Of a DNA stretch of 64,000 nucleotides, positions 19,287-27,307 are shown piece by piece. This stretch comes from DASSUW01 sp963830725 (GTDB lineage Bacteria > Actinomycetota > Thermoleophilia > Solirubrobacterales > Solirubrobacteraceae): positions 682,001 to 746,000 of the forward strand of contig CAWHNO010000016.1 of NCBI GenBank assembly GCA_963830725.1. The letters are read 5' to 3'. Every line of letters begins with the position of its first letter. Position 1 is the first letter of the stretch. Below the pieces are notes generated by a model. It was not told where the DNA came from. It saw only the letters and a program-made list of their open reading frames with translations, and made no database searches. The translations under genes and the position numbers were made by a program.

Positions 19287-20165
19287 TCAGCGCCTGGCCG
19301 CGGCGCGCACCTCGTCGCCGAACCGTGCGGCCGCCGGATGCGACGCGGTCCCGAGGGCGTAACGCAGCGTGCGCGGGCGCGGCTCGGGCCGCAGGCGGCG
19401 GATCGCCACGTCGGGCCGCGGCGCGACGAGCGCCAGCGCCGGGATCAGGCCGACGAGCCCGTGCGTCGCCACCAGCCCCTGCATCGCGCTGTAGTCGTGC
19501 GTCTGCAGCGGGCTGAACGCCGGCGTGAAGCCGGCGGCGCGGCACAGCTCGATGAGCGACGGCACCGAGGGGCAGCCGTCGCCGCCGACCCACTGCTCGC
19601 CGGCCAGCTCGGCGAGCCCGATCTCCGCCTGCGCCGCGAGCCGATGGCCGGCAGGCAGGCAGAGCAGCATCGGGTCCTCGCCGATCAGCTCTCCCGGCCC
19701 GCCCGGCTCGAACTCGTAGACGACCGCCGCGTCGACCTCGCCGGCCGCCAGCAGCTCGCGCGCCTGTAAAGGCTCGGCGTCGACCACCTGCACCGTCCAC
19801 TCCGGGCTCTGAGCGGCGAAGCTGCGTGCCGCGAGCGCGACGATCGTGGCCGTCGCGGTCGGGAACGCCGCCACGCGCAGGCGGGTGTGGCCGTTGCCGG
19901 CGAGCGAGTCGAGCGCGTGGCGCGCCTTCGCCAGCTCGCGCAGCGCGACGTCCGCGTGGCGGACGAGCAGCAGGCCGGCATCCGTCAGCTCGGCTCCGCG
20001 CGGCCCGCGACTCACCAGTCGCAGGCCCGCCTCGCGCTCGAGCAGGGCGATCTGCTGGGACACGGCCGACGGCGAGTAGTCGAGTGCGAGCGCCGCGGCG
20101 CGGAACGAACCGCGGCCGGCGACCTCGGACAGCATCCGCAGGCGGGTCAGGTTCACGCCCTTCAC
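19287..20165 (-). CDS. LysR-family transcriptional regulator
   Basis: 292 residues from ATG 20165. The N-terminal winged HTH is typical (LRMLSEVAGRGSFRAAALAL, YSPSAVSQQIALLEREAG), followed by a substrate-binding domain with TATIVALAARSF, GEVDAAVVYEF and LVGLIPALALVAP. It diverges from the LivK-like lipoprotein gene across a 200-bp gap, so control of that gene is possible. Stop is 14 bp from the convergent pyrophosphatase stop. Confidence 0.92.
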   Translation of the reverse strand: MKGVNLTRLRMLSEVAGRGSFRAAALALDYSPSAVSQQIALLEREAGLRLVSRGPRGAELTDAGLLLVRHADVALRELAKARHALDSLAGNGHTRLRVAAFPTATATIVALAARSFAAQSPEWTVQVVDAEPLQARELLAAGEVDAAVVYEFEPGGPGELIGEDPMLLCLPAGHRLAAQAEIGLAELAGEQWVGGDGCPSVPSLIELCRAAGFTPAFSPLQTHDYSAMQGLVATHGLVGLIPALALVAPRPDVAIRRLRPEPRPRTLRYALGTASHPAAARFGDEVRAAARR

Positions 20166-20366
20166 ATGACCCGAGGCGCCCGCGCGTGCCGGACCGGCGC
20201 ACGGCAGGGGTCGCTACTGCCCGGGCGGTTCGTTGGGCACACGGATGCGCAGCCGCTGTCCCGCCGGGGGCGTTAAGCGATCCTCGCCACTGAGGTCAGG
20301 AGCTCCACCCACGGTTGCGGCGCGGGCTTGCCAGGGTCGCCGCGCCAACTTTCGGAAGGAGATCCA

Positions 20367-21611
20367 ATGATGCGGGCGATCGCGGCGGTGCTGGTTCTCG
20401 GCCTGGTCGCAGCGGCGTGCGGCGAGGACGAGCCGAGCGGGCAGGGCGAAGGCGGCGACGAAGCGCGGACCCTCACCGTGTACTCCTCGCTGCCGCTCCA
20501 GGGCGCCCAACGGCCGCAGACCACCGACATGGTGAAGGGGATCGAGCTGGCGCTCGAGCAGGCCGGGGGCAAGGCCGGGGACTTCACGATCAAGTACGAA
20601 TCGCTCGACGATTCGACCGCGCAGGCGGGCGCGTGGACGCCCGAGGCGACCACGTCCAACGCGCGCAAGGCGGCGCAGGACGAGGCCACCGCGGTCTACA
20701 TCGGCGAGTTCAACTCCGGCGCCTCGGCGATCTCGATCCCGGTGCTCAACGAGGCGGGCGTGCCGCAGATCAGCCCCGCGAACACGGCCGTCGGCCTGAC
20801 CTCGGACGAGCCGGGCGCGGCGCCGGGCGAGCCCGAGAAGTACTACCCGTCCGGGGAGCGCACGTACACCCGCATCGTCCCCAAGGACACGATCCAGGGC
20901 GCGGCGCTCGCGACCGTCATGAAGGAGGACGGCTGCACCAAGGTCCAGATGGCCAACGACAAGGAGGTCTACGGCGCCGGTCTGTCGAAGAACATCGAGA
21001 GCTCGGCCGAGGCCCAAGGGCTCGAGGTCATCTCCAACGAGGCGATCGACAAGAACGCGGCGAACTACCGCTCGCTCGCGGCCAGGGCCGCGGACGCCGG
21101 CGCGGACTGCTTCCTCTTCTCGGGCATCACGGCGAACAACGCGGTCCAGCTCTACAAGGACTTCGAGGCCGCGCTCCCGGACGCCAAGCTGTACGGGCCT
21201 GACGGCGTGGCCGAGGCCGGCTTCGTCGACCCGGCCGAGGGCGGCATCCCGGCCGACGTCGCCGCGAAGGTGACGACGACCGTGGCCACCCTCTCGCCCG
21301 ACGAGTACCCGCCGGAGGGCCAGGAGTTCTTCGACGCGTTCCGCCAGAAGCACAACGAGCCGAACCCGAACCCGTACGCGATCTACGGCTACGAGGCGAT
21401 GCGCCTGGCGCTGGACGCGATCGAGCGCTCGGAGACGGGCGAGAAGGCCGACATCCTCGGCGCGCTGCTCGACACGAAGGATCGCGAGAGCGTGCTCGGG
21501 GCCTACTCGATCGACGAGAACGGGGACACGACGCTGAGCGACTACGGCGTGTACAAGGTGGAGGGCGGCGAGCTGGTGTTCGACCGCACGATCCAGGCGG
21601 AGACGGGCTAG
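20367..21611 (+). CDS. Branched-chain amino-acid-type substrate-binding lipoprotein
   Basis: 414 residues from ATG 20367 with AAGGAGAT just upstream (20356-20363). A lipoprotein signal (AAVLVLGLVAAAC) anchors it to the outer face of the membrane. The type I periplasmic-binding fold follows: TVYSSLPLQG, ATAVYIGEFNSGASAISIPV, GVPQISPANTAVGLT and ADCFLFSGI. LivK-like proteins normally deliver ligands to LivHMGF permeases, none of which is adjacent, so it may be an orphan binding protein or a sensor feeding the kinase next door. Its TAG shares a CTAG with that convergent gene. Confidence 0.9.
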   Translation: MMRAIAAVLVLGLVAAACGEDEPSGQGEGGDEARTLTVYSSLPLQGAQRPQTTDMVKGIELALEQAGGKAGDFTIKYESLDDSTAQAGAWTPEATTSNARKAAQDEATAVYIGEFNSGASAISIPVLNEAGVPQISPANTAVGLTSDEPGAAPGEPEKYYPSGERTYTRIVPKDTIQGAALATVMKEDGCTKVQMANDKEVYGAGLSKNIESSAEAQGLEVISNEAIDKNAANYRSLAARAADAGADCFLFSGITANNAVQLYKDFEAALPDAKLYGPDGVAEAGFVDPAEGGIPADVAAKVTTTVATLSPDEYPPEGQEFFDAFRQKHNEPNPNPYAIYGYEAMRLALDAIERSETGEKADILGALLDTKDRESVLGAYSIDENGDTTLSDYGVYKVEGGELVFDRTIQAETG

Positions 21612-22702
21612 AGCGGAACGGTGAAGCGAAACGCGCTGCCGCCGTCGGCGGGCTCGACCCAAATGCGCCCACCGTGGGCCTCGACGATGCGCCGGCAAAC
21701 GGCCAGGCCGATGCCGGCGCCGTCGATCTCCTCGTCGGCGCGGGAGAACATGTCGAAGATCCGGCTCGCCTTGTCGGGGTCGACACCGCGTCCGTTGTCG
21801 CGCACGGTGACGACCCACTCCTGGCTGTCGCGGATCGCCGAGACCTCGATCCGCGGGGCCGCGTCGCCGCGGAACTTGACCGCGTTGCCGACGAGGTTCT
21901 GGAACACGCGCCGAAGCTGCCGGGGATCGCCTTCGATCTCCGGCAGGTCGCCGATCTCGAGCGTCGCCCCGGCCCGCTCGAGGCTCGGGCGCAGGTCCTC
22001 GGCCACGTCCTCGGCCAGCCGGCCGAGCGCGACCGGCTCCGTGCTGAGCTCGCCCGCCCGCGCGTAGACGAGCACGCCGTCGATGAGGTCCCGCGCGCGC
22101 TCGGCGCTCGCGCGCAGCTGCCGCAGCACGTCCGGCGGGGGCGGCTGCTCGGCGCGCCGCTCGAGCAGCCGGACGAGCATCGTGATGCCCGCGATCGGCT
22201 CGTTCAGGTCGTGCGCCACCACGTCGGCGTAGCTGCGCAGCTCGGCCTCCATGCGCCGCTGCTCGGTGACGTCGGTGAGGAAGTTGACAAGCCCGTCGCC
22301 GAGCTTGGCGGTGCGCTGGACGAAGGTCCCGAGCATGTAGCCGTCGCCGAACGGGGTGTCGTACGTCACCTCCTTGACCCACGAACGGCCGGACTCGCAC
22401 ACCTCCACGTAGGCGTCGAAGGCGCGGCTGCCGCGCATCCGCGGCAGCGCCTCCAGCAACGTGTAGCGATCCCGCGTCGCGGCCGGCAGCCGGAAGGCCT
22501 CCAGCATCGTGGGGTTGCCGTAGCCGAACGCGAAGTCGACGATCTGCCCGCCCTCGTCGCGCAGCGCCCACAGCACCCCGACCGCCTCCGGGAAGCCGTC
22601 GAACAGGGCCCGGAAGTGGGCCGCGCCCTGCGCACCGAGCAGCTCGACGAGCTTCTGGTCATCTCCCCAAGGCTCCGGCTGGGCGGAGTCCCGCGCGGCC
22701 AC
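21608..22702 (-). CDS. PAS-containing sensor histidine kinase (phytochrome-like C-terminus)
   Basis: 364 residues from GTG 22702. No membrane segment. A PAS domain (about 30-150: GNPTMLEAFRLPAATRDRYT, ending NFLTDVTEQRRMEAEL) precedes a HisKA domain with ADVVAHDLNEPIAGI, where His is the phosphoacceptor, and a HATPase with NLVGNAVKF, DNGRGVD and GAGIGLAVCRRIVEAHGG. This organisation is common in soluble kinases with PAS ligands. No regulator is adjacent. Confidence 0.9.
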   Translation of the reverse strand: MAARDSAQPEPWGDDQKLVELLGAQGAAHFRALFDGFPEAVGVLWALRDEGGQIVDFAFGYGNPTMLEAFRLPAATRDRYTLLEALPRMRGSRAFDAYVEVCESGRSWVKEVTYDTPFGDGYMLGTFVQRTAKLGDGLVNFLTDVTEQRRMEAELRSYADVVAHDLNEPIAGITMLVRLLERRAEQPPPPDVLRQLRASAERARDLIDGVLVYARAGELSTEPVALGRLAEDVAEDLRPSLERAGATLEIGDLPEIEGDPRQLRRVFQNLVGNAVKFRGDAAPRIEVSAIRDSQEWVVTVRDNGRGVDPDKASRIFDMFSRADEEIDGAGIGLAVCRRIVEAHGGRIWVEPADGGSAFRFTVPL

Positions 22703-22720
22703 CAGCGCAGAATAGAGGCG

Positions 22721-23920
22721 TCAAGCGGGCGCGAGCTCCTCCTCGCGCGGCGCCCCCGAGCGCAGCCGCAGCCCCACGAGCGGGAAGACCGCCGTCGAGA
22801 GGATGGCGGCGCCGACGAGCGCCGCCGCCGTCGAGGTGCGCATCCGCCCGACGTCGACGGCGATCGTCGTGATCGCGACCACGAGCGGCAGCTGGGTCGC
22901 CGAGAAGAACGCCAGCGCCACGCGGTCGCGCGCGCGAGCACGGCCCGGTAGAGCAGCAGCGCCGGCAGCCCGCGGACGAGCAGGAACAGCCCGAGGAAGA
23001 GCGGCACCTTCGCGACCGACGACGCGCTGGAGAACACCGCGTCGAGATCGAAGCGCATGCCGCTGACGACGAAGAAGAACGGGATGAGGAAGCCGTAGCC
23101 GACGGCCACCACCTTGGACTCGAACCGCGTGACCTCGCGTTGGCCGATCACCAGCCGCGTGATGATGCCGGCGGCGAAGCCGCCGAGCAGGACGTCGAGC
23201 CCGAGGTCGGCGGCCAGCGCGACGAGCGCGAACACGAGCGCCACGGTGACCCGCACGGGGAGCTGGTTGCTCGCTTCGAGCGAGCGCTCGAGGTGCCGGC
23301 CCCAGCCGGCGCTCGAGGCGCGGACGGCGAGCCGCGCCGCGAGCACGGCGACCGCGACGAAGGCCAGGAGCACGGCCGCGTTGTGCAGCGGGCTGTGCAG
23401 CGACAGCACGAGCGTCACGAGCAGGATCGGCCCGAACTCGCCGGTCGCGCCGGCGGCGAGCAGGAACGTCCCGAAGCGCGTGCGCAGCTCGCCCGCGTCG
23501 TCGAGGATCGGGATCAGCGTGCCGATCGCCGTGGTGGCCATGGCCGAGCCCGTGTACAGGAGCGAGAGGACCACGCCGGCCCACGCCAGCAGCCCGCCGA
23601 CGCTGTAGGCGAGCACCAGCGTCATCAGCCAGCCGAGCAGCGCCGAGCCGCAGCGGCCGGCCGCGGATGCGCGCGACGTCGATCTCGTAGCCGGCGAAGA
23701 AGAACAGCATCCCGAGCCCGAGGTTGGCGAAGAAGTCGATGAACTCGTCGGGCTCGGCCCAGCCCAGCACCTGCGGGCCGACCACGATCCCGAGCAGGAT
23801 CTCGAGGATCACCACCGGGATCGCGATCCGCGGGCCCAGCACCGTCACGGTCCACGCCGCCGCCAGCGCCACCAGGCTGATGACGAGGAACGAGGTCGAG
23901 TCGACCTCGATGCCGCTCAC
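22721..23920 (-). CDS. Kef-type cation/proton antiporter (frameshifted)
   Basis: About 400 residues from GTG 23920. Twelve or so membrane helices include GPRIAIPVVILEILLGIVVG, ANLGLGMLFFFAGYEIDV, GSAMATTAIGTLIPIL and GGFAAGIITRLVIGQ, matching the CPA2 (Kef/NapA) core. The FAGYEIDV motif and the discontinuous-helix regions are intact once frame changes near 23650 and 22940 are bridged. No RCK/TrkA domain is present. Such proteins exchange K+ or Na+ for H+. Confidence 0.82.
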   Translation of the reverse strand: MSGIEVDSTSFLVISLVALAAAWTVTVLGPRIAIPVVILEILLGIVVGPQVLGWAEPDEFIDFFANLGLGMLFFFAGYEIDVARIRGRPLRLGAARLADDAGARLQRRRAAGVGRRGPLAPVHGLGHGHHGDRHADPDPRRRGRAAHALRDVPARRRRDRRVRADPARDARAVAAQPAAQRGRAPGLRRGRRARGAARRPRLERRLGPAPRALARSEQPAPRAGHRGARVRARRAGRRPRARRPARRLRRRHHHAAGDRPTRGHAVRVQGGGRRLRLPHPVLLRRQRHALRSRRGVLQRVVGREGAALPRAVPARPRAAGAAALPGRARARDRVALAFFSATQLPLVVAITTIAVDVGRMRTSTAAALVGAAILSTAVFPLVGLRLRSGAPREEELAPA

Positions 23921-24120
23921 GGCGCCCCGTCGGCCAGCCTCGAGATCCACCTCCGCGCGCTGCGGACGGCTCCCGGCTCGGCCACCGGCACGGTCTCCCG
24001 CCGGTCGGCCGGCGCCGGCTGCAACGTCGCCATGGCCGCACAGCGTAAGGGATCAGCGGGATGCGATCAGATCGTGAACGCGGCCTCGAACGGCGGCCGC
24101 GGGCGCGTATCGTGGTCGTC

Positions 24121-24300
24121 ATGGCGAACGGCGACCAGCGGACCCAATCCGAGCGGCCGATGCGGCGCCCACGGCGCTTCGGCCAGCCCGAGTCGACCGC
24201 CGCGCTCCGGCCCAGCCAGCGCCGCGCGGAGCGCAACCGCGCCGCCGCGAGGGAGCAGCAGTCGGCCGAGGACTGGCTGCGCCGTCTCGCCCGCCGCTAG
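24121..24300 (+). CDS. Small basic hypothetical protein (59 aa)
   Basis: ATG 24121 opens MANGDQRTQSERPMRRPRRF and ends in QQSAEDWLRRLARR. It is Arg/Gln/Glu-rich, without a membrane segment. No ribosome site is clear. Converges closely on the small gene at 24309-24515. No family recognised. Confidence 0.4.
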   Translation: MANGDQRTQSERPMRRPRRFGQPESTAALRPSQRRAERNRAAAREQQSAEDWLRRLARR

Positions 24301-24308
24301 GCGGTCGA

Positions 24309-24515
24309 TCAGCCGACCTGCGGGCCGCTGAGCTGGCCGCGCAGCGTGGCGATCTCGGTCACGGCGAGGCCGACGTACGTGGCCAGCGAGGACTCGATGT
24401 CGTGCTCGAGGTCGTTCATATAGAGGGCGTTGTCCCCGAGGCCGGCCTCGACCGCGTCGAGGCGCTCGGCCTGGAGGCGCCGGAGCTTGGTGCGGGCGTC
24501 GAGGGCGGTCGTCAT
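24309..24515 (-). CDS. Small helical hypothetical protein (68 aa)
   Basis: Starts at ATG 24515 with MTTALDARTKLRRLQAERLD and continues AVEAGLGDNALYMNDLEHDI, ESSLATYVGLAVTEIATLRG. The heptad-like Leu/Ala spacing suggests a helical hairpin or coiled coil. It diverges from the patatin gene. No family recognised, but composition and spacing look coding. Confidence 0.55.
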   Translation of the reverse strand: MTTALDARTKLRRLQAERLDAVEAGLGDNALYMNDLEHDIESSLATYVGLAVTEIATLRGQLSGPQVG

Positions 24516-24651
24516 GGCAGGAAGAGTCACACCAACGAGCGGGGGCTCCAATGCGGGCAGGCCCGAGTCCTGCAGGCGGCAGGCCAGCCTGTGGGGGTTC
24601 GGCCAACCCCACGGGTTGACCCCTGGTGGCAGGCGATGCCAGAGTCCGCGG

Positions 24652-25926
24652 ATGGCTGATACCGACACCCCAGCGCTCGAAGGCCCGGTCGAGACCGACT
24701 CCGCGGACGGCGTGTTCGAGGGCGGCGGCGTGAAGGGGATCGCGTTCGTCGGCGCGCTCGAGGCGGCCCACGAGCGCGGAATCGACAAGTGGGTGAACGT
24801 GGCGGGCACGTCCGCGGGCTCGATCATCGCCGCCCTGCTCGCGGTCGGCTACAAGCCGTCCGAGCTGCGGGAGATCCTCGAGCAGACCGACTACGCGCAG
24901 TTCGCCGACTACGGCTGGGGCGGCAAGGTGATCGGCGGCGCCCGCAACGTCCTGCGCGGCCGCGGGCTCTGCCCCGGCAACGCGTTCAACGAGTGGCTGG
25001 CCGAGCGCTTCAAGGAATCGCCAGTCGGGAAGGCGGATCCCACGTTCCACGACGTCGAGCGCACGCTGCCGCCGGAGCTGAACGCCGACGAGCGCGAGCG
25101 CGCGCGCTTCCGTCTGCGCGTGATCGCGTCCGACGTGACCGAGGGCCGCATGCTCGTCCTGCCGGACGACATCGAGGACTACACCGACAAGGACGGCCGG
25201 CCCTACATCAAGGATCAGCTGTCGATCGGGCGCGCCGTCCGGATGAGCATGAGCTTCCCGTACTTCTTCGAGCCCGTCGAGCTCTACCGCTACGAGCGCG
25301 TGCACTACATCGTCGACGGCGGCGTGCTCTCGAACTTCCCGATCTTCCTGTTCGACGGGGACAAGCCGCCGCTCAAGCGCTGGACGTTCGGCTTCCGGCT
25401 GTTCGGCGGCCGGCCGCCCGAGACGCCGAGCTACCGCCCCATCCCGCGGCCCCTGTGGCAGATCCCGCTCGGCAAGGCGATGTTCTTCTCGGCCACCGAA
25501 GCATGGGACCGCAAGTCGTCGAAGGCCAGCTCGGTGCGGACGATCAGCATCCCGACGGGCGCCGTGCCGACGCTCAAGTTCGAGCTCAGCCACGACGAGC
25601 GCGACAACCTGCGCATCAACGGCCACGCGGCCGCCGCGCAGTTCCTGGCCACCCAGAAGACCTACCTCAACCACCGCGGCGTGGAGGCCGCGGGCCCGGG
25701 CGCGGCGCTGCCGGACTGCAGCGGCCGGCTCTCCCGCCTCTTTACCCTGCAAGCAGTTGACGTTCGTCTACGACCAGCGCAACGTCAACCGGTCCGGCTC
25801 GACGGACACGATCTCGAGCTCGCGCGGCTCGCCGGCGCCGGGAGCCTCACCCGCGCGCGGCGCTCGCCGACGGACTCCCAGCGCCCCGGCTCGGCCTGCG
25901 GCTTGTCGGCCGGCCCGGGGCCGTAG
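24652..25926 (+). CDS. Patatin-like phospholipase
   Basis: From ATG 24652. The patatin catalytic elements are complete: oxyanion loop EGGGVKGIAF, nucleophile elbow GTSAGS (Ser about residue 55) and the DGG of the Ser-Asp dyad in YIVDGGVLSNFPIF. Extra conserved blocks (RFRLRVIASDVTEGRMLVLP, SMSFPYFFEPVEL) match bacterial patatins that release fatty acids from membrane lipids. The open frame runs to 25926, overlapping a convergent gene by 158 bp; a frameshift near 25700 would instead end it at TGA 25758-25760, which I think likelier. Confidence 0.88.
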   Translation: MADTDTPALEGPVETDSADGVFEGGGVKGIAFVGALEAAHERGIDKWVNVAGTSAGSIIAALLAVGYKPSELREILEQTDYAQFADYGWGGKVIGGARNVLRGRGLCPGNAFNEWLAERFKESPVGKADPTFHDVERTLPPELNADERERARFRLRVIASDVTEGRMLVLPDDIEDYTDKDGRPYIKDQLSIGRAVRMSMSFPYFFEPVELYRYERVHYIVDGGVLSNFPIFLFDGDKPPLKRWTFGFRLFGGRPPETPSYRPIPRPLWQIPLGKAMFFSATEAWDRKSSKASSVRTISIPTGAVPTLKFELSHDERDNLRINGHAAAAQFLATQKTYLNHRGVEAAGPGAALPDCSGRLSRLFTLQAVDVRLRPAQRQPVRLDGHDLELARLAGAGSLTRARRSPTDSQRPGSACGLSAGPGP

Positions 25927-26073
25927 ACCACCAGCTCGCCGTCCGGCCGGAACTCGAGGCCGCGGCGCCCGCGCGCCGGCGGCAGGTCGTAGCCCTCGGG
26001 CCGGTAGACGCGCAGGTCGCCGGCGTCCTCCTCGCGCGAGTGCATCCAGCGCCGGAACAGAGAGCTCGTCCAC
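25768..26073 (-). CDS. Short hypothetical protein (frameshifted)
   Basis: A GTG at 26073 begins VDELS; after a shift the frame reads MHSREEDAGDLRVYRPEGYD, then RRGLEFRPDGELVVYGPGPA, and after a second shift near 25850 ends RELEIVSVEPDRLTLRW at TGA 25768. The pattern of alternating strands ending in EPDRLTLRW suggests a small lipocalin-like or META-like domain. Function unknown. It converges on the patatin gene. Confidence 0.55.
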   Translation of the reverse strand: MDELSVPALDALARGGRRRPARLPARGLRPAAGARAPRPRVPAGRRAGGLRPRAGRQAAGRAGALGVRRRAPRAGEAPGAGEPRELEIVSVEPDRLTLRWS

Positions 26074-26113
26074 GGCGCAAGCGTACGCGTGCGCGGTAGG
26101 GTCCGGCACCGCC

Positions 26114-27244
26114 GTGAGACGCACCTGCGCGACGAACGAGGTTCACCGCCAGCTCCTGTCCGTCGACCCCGACTACCGGATCGCGCGGTCGGAGCTCGAG
26201 GACTTCACCGACGCCGAGCAGGCGCTCGGCTTCGCCGCCGCGGCACCGCGCACGCGCACGATCCCGACCGTCGTGCACGTCGTCCACCGGACGCCGAGCG
26301 AGAACATCTCGACGGCCCAGGTCAACAGCCAGATCCGCATCCTCAACGCCGACTTCCGCAAGCGCAACGCCGACCGGTCGAAGGTGCCGGACGTCTTCCA
26401 GGCGCTGCACTCCGACTGCCGCATCCAGTTCAGGCTCGCGACCAAGGACATCTTCGGCAACACCAGCAACGGCATCACGCGCACGCGGACGACCGTGCCC
26501 TCGTTCTCCTTCGACGACGGCGTGAAGTCGAGCCTGACCGGCGGCGCCGACCCGTGGCCGGCACGGCGCTATCTCAACATCTGGGTCTGCAACCTCGGCG
26601 AGGGGCTGCTCGGCTACGCGCAGTTCCCGGGTGGGCCGTGGGCCACGGACGGCGTCGTGATCCTGCACTCCGCGTTCGGCGACACCGGCACGGCGACCGC
26701 CCCGTTCGACAAGGGCCGCACGACCACGCACGAGGCCGGCCACTGGCTCAACCTCTTCCACATCTGGGGCGACGACGGGACCGGCTGTCACGGCTCCGAC
26801 AACTGCCCCGACACGCCGAACCAGGCGAGCGAGAACTACGGCGAGCCCGTGTTCCCGCACGTCTCCTGCGACAACGGCCCGAACGGGGACCTGTTCATGG
26901 ACTACATGGACTACGTCGACGACCGAGCGATGTTCATGTTCACCGCCGACCAGGCGACGCGCATGAACGCGACGCTGAACGGGCCGCGCAAGGAGCTGTT
27001 CCAGGCGCTGCCGCGCTTCCCGGGCGTGCTCGCGCCCGGCGCCCGGCGGCGCCCGGCGGTCAAGCGGCTCCAGCAGCGGCTGCGCGACCGCTTCGACCAC
27101 CCCGACCTCGACGCCGACGGCGTGTACGGCCCGCGCACCGAGCGGATCGTGCGCACGTTCCAGCAGCGGCGGAACGGGCCGCCGTGGAAGCTGCCCGTCG
27201 ACGGCAAGGTGGGCAAGCGGACGTGGGCCGCGATCTGGGCCTAG
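26114..27244 (+). CDS. M43 (pappalysin-type) zinc metalloprotease with C-terminal peptidoglycan-binding domain
   Basis: 376 residues from GTG 26114. The metzincin zinc site HEAGHWLNLFH (about residue 206) is complete and followed by the Met-turn NGDLFMDYMDYVDD; DNCPDTPNQ between them is typical of M43B cytophagalysin-like enzymes. Residues about 315-376 form a PG_binding_1 domain (AVKRLQQRLRDRF, DADGVYGPRTERIVRTFQQ). The N-terminus lacks an obvious signal peptide from this start; an upstream extension or missed secretion signal is possible. The domain pairing suggests an exported protease held at the cell wall. Confidence 0.88.
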   Translation: MRRTCATNEVHRQLLSVDPDYRIARSELEDFTDAEQALGFAAAAPRTRTIPTVVHVVHRTPSENISTAQVNSQIRILNADFRKRNADRSKVPDVFQALHSDCRIQFRLATKDIFGNTSNGITRTRTTVPSFSFDDGVKSSLTGGADPWPARRYLNIWVCNLGEGLLGYAQFPGGPWATDGVVILHSAFGDTGTATAPFDKGRTTTHEAGHWLNLFHIWGDDGTGCHGSDNCPDTPNQASENYGEPVFPHVSCDNGPNGDLFMDYMDYVDDRAMFMFTADQATRMNATLNGPRKELFQALPRFPGVLAPGARRRPAVKRLQQRLRDRFDHPDLDADGVYGPRTERIVRTFQQRRNGPPWKLPVDGKVGKRTWAAIWA

Positions 27245-27307
27245 TGGGCCCTCAAGGAAGCTGACCGGTCACCGGTTTGCCATCGGTCCGGATGCTGGGC
27301 TACCGTC

